Shown: piece after piece, positions 4,356 to 7,970 of the stretch
How positions within the stretch are numbered: position 1 is the stretch's first letter
How the letters are laid out: the number at the start of each line of letters is the position of its first letter
The notes under the pieces: model-generated
The model's database searches: none
What the model was told of the DNA's origin: nothing
What the model saw: only the letters and a program-made list of their open reading frames with translations
Made by a program: the position numbers and the translations under genes
From: Rickettsiales bacterium
GTDB lineage: Bacteria; Pseudomonadota; Alphaproteobacteria; Rickettsiales; UBA1997
NCBI GenBank assembly: GCA_947455845.1
Contig: CANGQE010000052.1
Coordinates: 1 to 7,970 of the forward strand
Length of the DNA: 7,970 nt
Direction of reading: 5' to 3'

Positions 4356-6632
4356 TTAAGATCTTTCTCGGTTAGAATTTTTTGCCTTTTCTGCCTTTTC
4401 ATATTTTTCTCCCAACAATCTTGAACGATCTGGGTTAGTAAAATTTTCGGGTCTGACACTCAGTAACTGCAACACTTCTTCCGGAACAAAAGCCGTGCGC
4501 AAACCCACTACCGGCTTGCCTAATTTCTCTTCTCGACCACTGTAAATTCCACATTCGGCACAGGTTTTTTGGAATAATTTGGAGAATTTCTTGGCGTTCT
4601 GGTTAACAATCTCAGAGTCACCGTAAGAGTCGCTTGCAGAATTATATTTATTAGAAACTCCGCCGGTTGCTTTAGCTCCTTTAATTACTTCGGTAGCATC
4701 CTTTATTGAAATACCACTTTTCAATGCTGCATAGCAAACAATCTCCGCCATGGTTTCAGCAATGTCTCGATCGCTTTTGTAACAAGAGGCCGCAACTCTA
4801 AATTTATTGCCACGATCCTTCCCTACAAAAGCCGCTCCGGGAGAATGAGGATCGATTAAATTCAATACCACCGCTCGTGGTTCTTTCGGCGAGGTGTTTG
4901 GTAATTCTGAACTTTGTGAAGATTTTTCGAGAGCATCCAATTCAGCTGCCGTCAAAGGAGGTTGAGCAGATTCAACGGGAAGCGTTTCATCGCCCTTAAG
5001 GTCCCACTTGCGCCACCCACTCATCGCGACTGCACACTTATCCCAATTTTCCTTCGCCTCCCTAATGCCTTGATTCGGGCTTCTGTCCACCGCCAACTCA
5101 AAGTTTGACCACAAAATCCCACCCGGATCTTCTTCTCTTGCTTTCCAAACTACAAAAGCATCTTTTACCTCAGAATCATCTCCTTTATCTATCGCTTTAA
5201 ACATTCGGATGCGCGCACGGATCGCTAGCGAGTTATCTCGAGCACGATTAACTTCAGAATCATTTTCTGAATTCGTAGATAGAATACCCTCTAAAAATTC
5301 TATCCATGCGCCATGCGCTTTAATCTCTTGATCAATAACTTCCGAGATTACTGCCGTAGTTAAAACCTTTGGTTTTTCTGCTAGTAAACGCGCAATTGCC
5401 TCCTCAGTCAGATTTTTACTTCTTGCTATGTCATCTGCAGTAGTGCTGGAATTTTCAGAATAAAATTCGACAACTCTTTTTGAATGTTTCAACTCAAGAT
5501 TAGCTATTCTCAAATCGATTTTTAATTCTTCGTTGTTTGGGTTAGAACCCAATAACTCGGTTACTTGTTGGACTCTTTCTTGAAGTTCCAATGACTGCAT
5601 CTCATATCCTAATTTTCTACCCTCTAGATCTAATAGCTCCAGCCTATGATCCTTAAATTCACCTCCTTCATTTTCAGTTAAAAACTTCCATCTCTCAACT
5701 CGTAAACATTGAATTTTATTAAAAAGCTTTTCACCGGCTATTGGCACTGGATTATCCTCACCGACTGTTTGCGATGAACAATGCTTAGCCATTATCTCTG
5801 CACGCTCAATTCTAAGTCGTTCTGTTTCTTGGATTAACCTTAATTCACCATCGAGCGTTTTGTCACGCCCTTCATTTTGGAGCATTGCTCCCATCTGCCA
5901 CAGCCTTATTTCGCATTGCTCCTTTAAATAAACCCACCCTTTTGGACTTTTGTGGCTTTCAACTAACCCCATCTCTTCTTCTAGTTCAGCCATCTTCATC
6001 TCTAATTGCAGAAAGTCTAACTTAGCACTTGGCGACTCCCATTTTGCCTCAATTCCATATTCTTCATCCCTTCTATCATAACCCAATTCTCGCGCCTTCT
6101 GAAAATAAATATTTAGAGGTGATTGTGGTTGCGCAAGATTTTTACTTTCAACCCCTTCAACCACCAAAAATTGATTAAAGTAATTTCTTTGTGCGATGAA
6201 CTTTTTTTGCTCTAATTGCTTATGAGAATTATCTGGATCATAAAGCAATGCTTCATTTAATCTCTCTAGTTCACAATGATTTAGCGCCAAAACCTCTTTC
6301 AAACCGATTATTCTAATCTCATCTTCCGAAACCGCTGACTTTCTTGCCTTACTACTCTCTTCACACACATCTTGATAATTTAGGTGAGCTTCTAAATTTG
6401 CAGCAGTGGCATTGCTGAATTTATATCCTCTATCCACAGAAGCTCCTCTTAGGTCCTCAATAATACCTTCAATCTCGATGCCCTTTCTTTCTTGTTTTTG
6501 CTCCTCACTTAAATCTTTTTGTCTCTCTAAAAATAACTCCAGATATTTTCGAGATAAATCCTCATCTGTATGCTCTCCACTCTTTAACTTACGCAACTCT
6601 TCTTGAATGTCTGAGACTCTTTTAGATTTCAT
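4356..6632 (-). CDS. Large helical-repeat protein of unknown function
   Basis: A 758-residue, highly charged protein that I do not recognise. No signal peptide or membrane segment is seen, so it is probably cytoplasmic unless exported another way. Residues 1-545 look almost wholly helical and appear built from degenerate helical hairpins: a helix, a short turn often containing N or P, then a longer helix rich in R, K and E. Examples are about 119-160 (turn YDPDNS), 213-255, 310-350, 350-394 (turn GSNPNN), 441-484 (turn STNSEND) and 508-545 (turn DRSPNQ). A Pro/Ser-rich linker (about 548-586) leads to a distinct C-terminal region (about 590-758) containing SCYKSDRDIAETMAEIVCYA, a CAEC pair (691-694) and a basic tail. 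CCTCCC rather than a Shine-Dalgarno precedes the ATG, and an in-frame stop lies shortly upstream. The gene stands alone between repeat debris and a truncated purL. A scaffold or effector-like role is speculation. Confidence 0.75.
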   Translation of the reverse strand: MKSKRVSDIQEELRKLKSGEHTDEDLSRKYLELFLERQKDLSEEQKQERKGIEIEGIIEDLRGASVDRGYKFSNATAANLEAHLNYQDVCEESSKARKSAVSEDEIRIIGLKEVLALNHCELERLNEALLYDPDNSHKQLEQKKFIAQRNYFNQFLVVEGVESKNLAQPQSPLNIYFQKARELGYDRRDEEYGIEAKWESPSAKLDFLQLEMKMAELEEEMGLVESHKSPKGWVYLKEQCEIRLWQMGAMLQNEGRDKTLDGELRLIQETERLRIERAEIMAKHCSSQTVGEDNPVPIAGEKLFNKIQCLRVERWKFLTENEGGEFKDHRLELLDLEGRKLGYEMQSLELQERVQQVTELLGSNPNNEELKIDLRIANLELKHSKRVVEFYSENSSTTADDIARSKNLTEEAIARLLAEKPKVLTTAVISEVIDQEIKAHGAWIEFLEGILSTNSENDSEVNRARDNSLAIRARIRMFKAIDKGDDSEVKDAFVVWKAREEDPGGILWSNFELAVDRSPNQGIREAKENWDKCAVAMSGWRKWDLKGDETLPVESAQPPLTAAELDALEKSSQSSELPNTSPKEPRAVVLNLIDPHSPGAAFVGKDRGNKFRVAASCYKSDRDIAETMAEIVCYAALKSGISIKDATEVIKGAKATGGVSNKYNSASDSYGDSEIVNQNAKKFSKLFQKTCAECGIYSGREEKLGKPVVGLRTAFVPEEVLQLLSVRPENFTNPDRSRLLGEKYEKAEKAKNSNRERS

Positions 6633-6711
6633 GGGAGGACTATTATTTTAAAAATTAGGCTCATTTCCAGTGAAACTTACCAGAAGTAACTTACTTGTCT
6701 ACGACTATTAA
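6633..6711. other. Junction between truncated purL and the unknown gene
   Basis: These 79 bp follow the early purL stop on the minus strand. None of the three minus-strand frames resumes a PurL-like sequence: the direct continuation reads LIVVDK and stops, and the others stop soon too. A 13-base palindrome AAGTAA-C-TTACTT (6684-6696) lies near the break, and the stop codon sits beside TTAATTAA. This is where the purL lineage of sequence ends, so it is a candidate insertion or recombination junction. Confidence 0.45.
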
Positions 6712-7857
6712 TTAACTCTTAACCCAAGGGCGATCATATTCGGGAGCGCTTTCGGACAAAGGTGCCGATGGGATGTCAGCGTAAATTTCGCCACGCATTT
6801 TAATCACAACACGACCGGTGTCGGTCACAATTCCGATCACGGCAAAATCCAATCCCCATTTTTCGAAAATCTTTTTGGCAAAATCTTCGCGCTCAGGTTT
6901 TATGATCATCAACATTCTTTCTTGGCTTTCGGAAAGCATGATTTCGTAAGGAGTCATGCCCGTTTCGCGTTGCGGAACATTTTCTAAATTAAGCTCAATT
7001 CCGGTGCCGCCTTTTCCTGACATTTCAAATGAAGAAGAGGTTAAACCGGCCGCGCCCATGTCTTGAATCGACAAGATGCAATCAGATTGCATTAATTCCA
7101 TGCAAGCTTCGAGTAAAAGTTTTTCGGCAAAAGGATCGCCAACTTGCACAGTCGGACGTTTGTCTTCGTCACCTTCTTTAAATTCATCAGACGCCATCAC
7201 CGCACCGTTAATGCCGTCGCGACCTGTTTTTGAACCAACATAAACTACCGACGCACCAACTTGTGACGCCGCAGAGTAGAAAATTTTGTTACTGTCAGCA
7301 AGACCAACTGTCATTGCATTAACAATGATGTTGCCATTGTAACTTTTGTCGAAAGTAACTTCACCACCAACTGTCGGAACTCCAACACAATTACCGTAAC
7401 CACCAATTCCTGAAACCACACCATTCACTAATTGCTTAGTTTTTGGGGGGTTAAGGTCACCAAATCTCACGGCATTTAAATTAGCAATCGGACGCGCACC
7501 CATCGTGAAAACGTCACGCAAAATACCACCAACTCCTGTCGCCGCGCCTTGATAAGGCTCAATGAATGACGGGTGATTGTGACTTTCCATTTTAAAAACC
7601 ACCGCCTGACCATCCCCAATGTCAATCACTCCGGCATTTTCACCGGGACCACAAATCACCCATGGAGCTTTAGTATGCATGGTCTTAAGCCATTTCTTAG
7701 TTGACTTGTAAGAACAATGCTCCGACCACATCGCCGAAAAAATTCCCAGTTCGGTAATGGTCGGCGTCCGCCCCAAAATTCCCAAAACTTTTTTGTATTC
7801 CTCTTCGGTTAAGTTGTGATCTTTAATGAGCTGGGCCGTGATTTCGATTTGTTTCAT
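6712..7857 (-). CDS. purL: PurL N-terminal half (phosphoribosylformylglycinamidine synthase), truncated
   Basis: Short-form PurL uses ATP and ammonia from PurQ, in a complex with PurS, to convert FGAR to FGAM in purine synthesis. Seen here: the N-terminal helix-rich part, the conserved WSEHCSYKSTKKW (44-56, active-site histidine region), the nucleotide/metal motif KMESHNHPSFIEPYQGAATG (89-108), FTMGARPIA (117-125), GNCVGVPTVGGE (155-166), SIQDMGAAGL (263-272) and the LSESQERM block (308-315). The product ends at YDRPWVKS, residue 381, where a normal short PurL (about 730 residues) continues into a second synthase-like half. The missing half is not elsewhere in the window. As it stands the enzyme lacks half of its pseudo-symmetric core and is probably inactive unless a separate gene supplies it. 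The start fits the family. No Shine-Dalgarno is visible. Confidence 0.93.
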   Translation of the reverse strand: MKQIEITAQLIKDHNLTEEEYKKVLGILGRTPTITELGIFSAMWSEHCSYKSTKKWLKTMHTKAPWVICGPGENAGVIDIGDGQAVVFKMESHNHPSFIEPYQGAATGVGGILRDVFTMGARPIANLNAVRFGDLNPPKTKQLVNGVVSGIGGYGNCVGVPTVGGEVTFDKSYNGNIIVNAMTVGLADSNKIFYSAASQVGASVVYVGSKTGRDGINGAVMASDEFKEGDEDKRPTVQVGDPFAEKLLLEACMELMQSDCILSIQDMGAAGLTSSSFEMSGKGGTGIELNLENVPQRETGMTPYEIMLSESQERMLMIIKPEREDFAKKIFEKWGLDFAVIGIVTDTGRVVIKMRGEIYADIPSAPLSESAPEYDRPWVKS

Positions 7858-7939
7858 TTTTTAGTTTGGTTTTAGTTTTTAGATTTTTTGAAAAATAATT
7901 TGATTTCAAGAACTTGGAAATTTTTTAAATCACCCTTCC

Positions 7940-7953
7940 GCCGCTGACGCGGC
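7940..7953. repeat. GC-rich hairpin upstream of purL
   Basis: GCCGC (7940-7944), loop TGAC and GCGGC (7949-7953) form a 5-bp GC stem within a C-rich stretch that contrasts with the AT-rich purL leader (7858-7930). It is probably the edge of another dispersed palindromic repeat continuing past the window. No confident promoter could be placed in the leader. Confidence 0.4.
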
Positions 7954-7970
7954 TCCCTCCCTCTTTTTCA

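Noticed and set aside
6406..6606. 66-codon plus-strand frame opposite the start of the 758-aa gene
   Set aside because: It is a shadow of the N-terminal helical coding region; its Ser/Leu-rich translation is expected antisense to Glu/Arg/Lys-rich codons.
7877..7909. Sigma-70-like promoter before purL (TTGAAA on the minus strand)
   Set aside because: The -35-like box is present, but the hexamer 17 bases downstream is AAATCT, too far from TATAAT; in such AT-rich sequence this is likely chance.

Overview
The window looks like part of an AT-rich alphaproteobacterial genome, probably from an uncultured or host-associated lineage. Three things suggest this together. PurL is the short type without a fused glutaminase domain, whereas beta- and gammaproteobacteria carry the long fused form. 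A recognisable SdhE (Sdh5/DUF339) is present, a family of alpha-, beta- and gammaproteobacteria and mitochondria. The HIT protein is the proteobacterial QLHxHV type. Gaps between genes are filled with dispersed-looking palindromes, including a GATCCTGAAACAAGTTCAGG core of a kind I recall as common in alphaproteobacterial genomes. This placement is inference, not a database result.

Layout. Positions 1-122 hold an edge fragment of uncertain coding status. recN (123-1814, minus) is complete. The 177-bp gap to the next gene is one three-layer inverted repeat running almost from start codon to start codon. A two-gene plus-strand unit follows: a HIT protein (1992-2390) and sdhE (2390-2635), overlapping by one base in TAATG. 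Next come an 85-bp nested palindrome (2660-2744) and half of a palindromic MITE-like element. That element is split by a complete IS4-family insertion sequence (2865-4196) with 18-bp perfect terminal repeats, a 9-bp near-perfect target duplication and an intact YREK transposase. After the other half of the split element comes a 758-codon minus-strand gene of unknown function (4356-6632). A 79-bp junction separates it from a purL (6712-7857, minus) that stops after about half the normal protein. The right edge (7858-7970) is a non-coding leader ending in another palindrome.

How the genes work together. recN (double-strand-break repair), hit-sdhE (nucleotide hydrolase or transferase; flavinylation of succinate dehydrogenase) and purL (purine synthesis) are housekeeping genes with no shared pathway. 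Their present order looks like the result of rearrangement at repeats. No purL C-terminal half is seen on either strand in the window, so one end of the 758-codon gene segment is a breakpoint or an insertion junction. I see no defence system, CRISPR array, tRNA or rRNA. The most unusual items are the repeat-built 758-aa protein, the purL that ends at a domain boundary, and the IS inserted exactly at the symmetry centre of an older palindrome.
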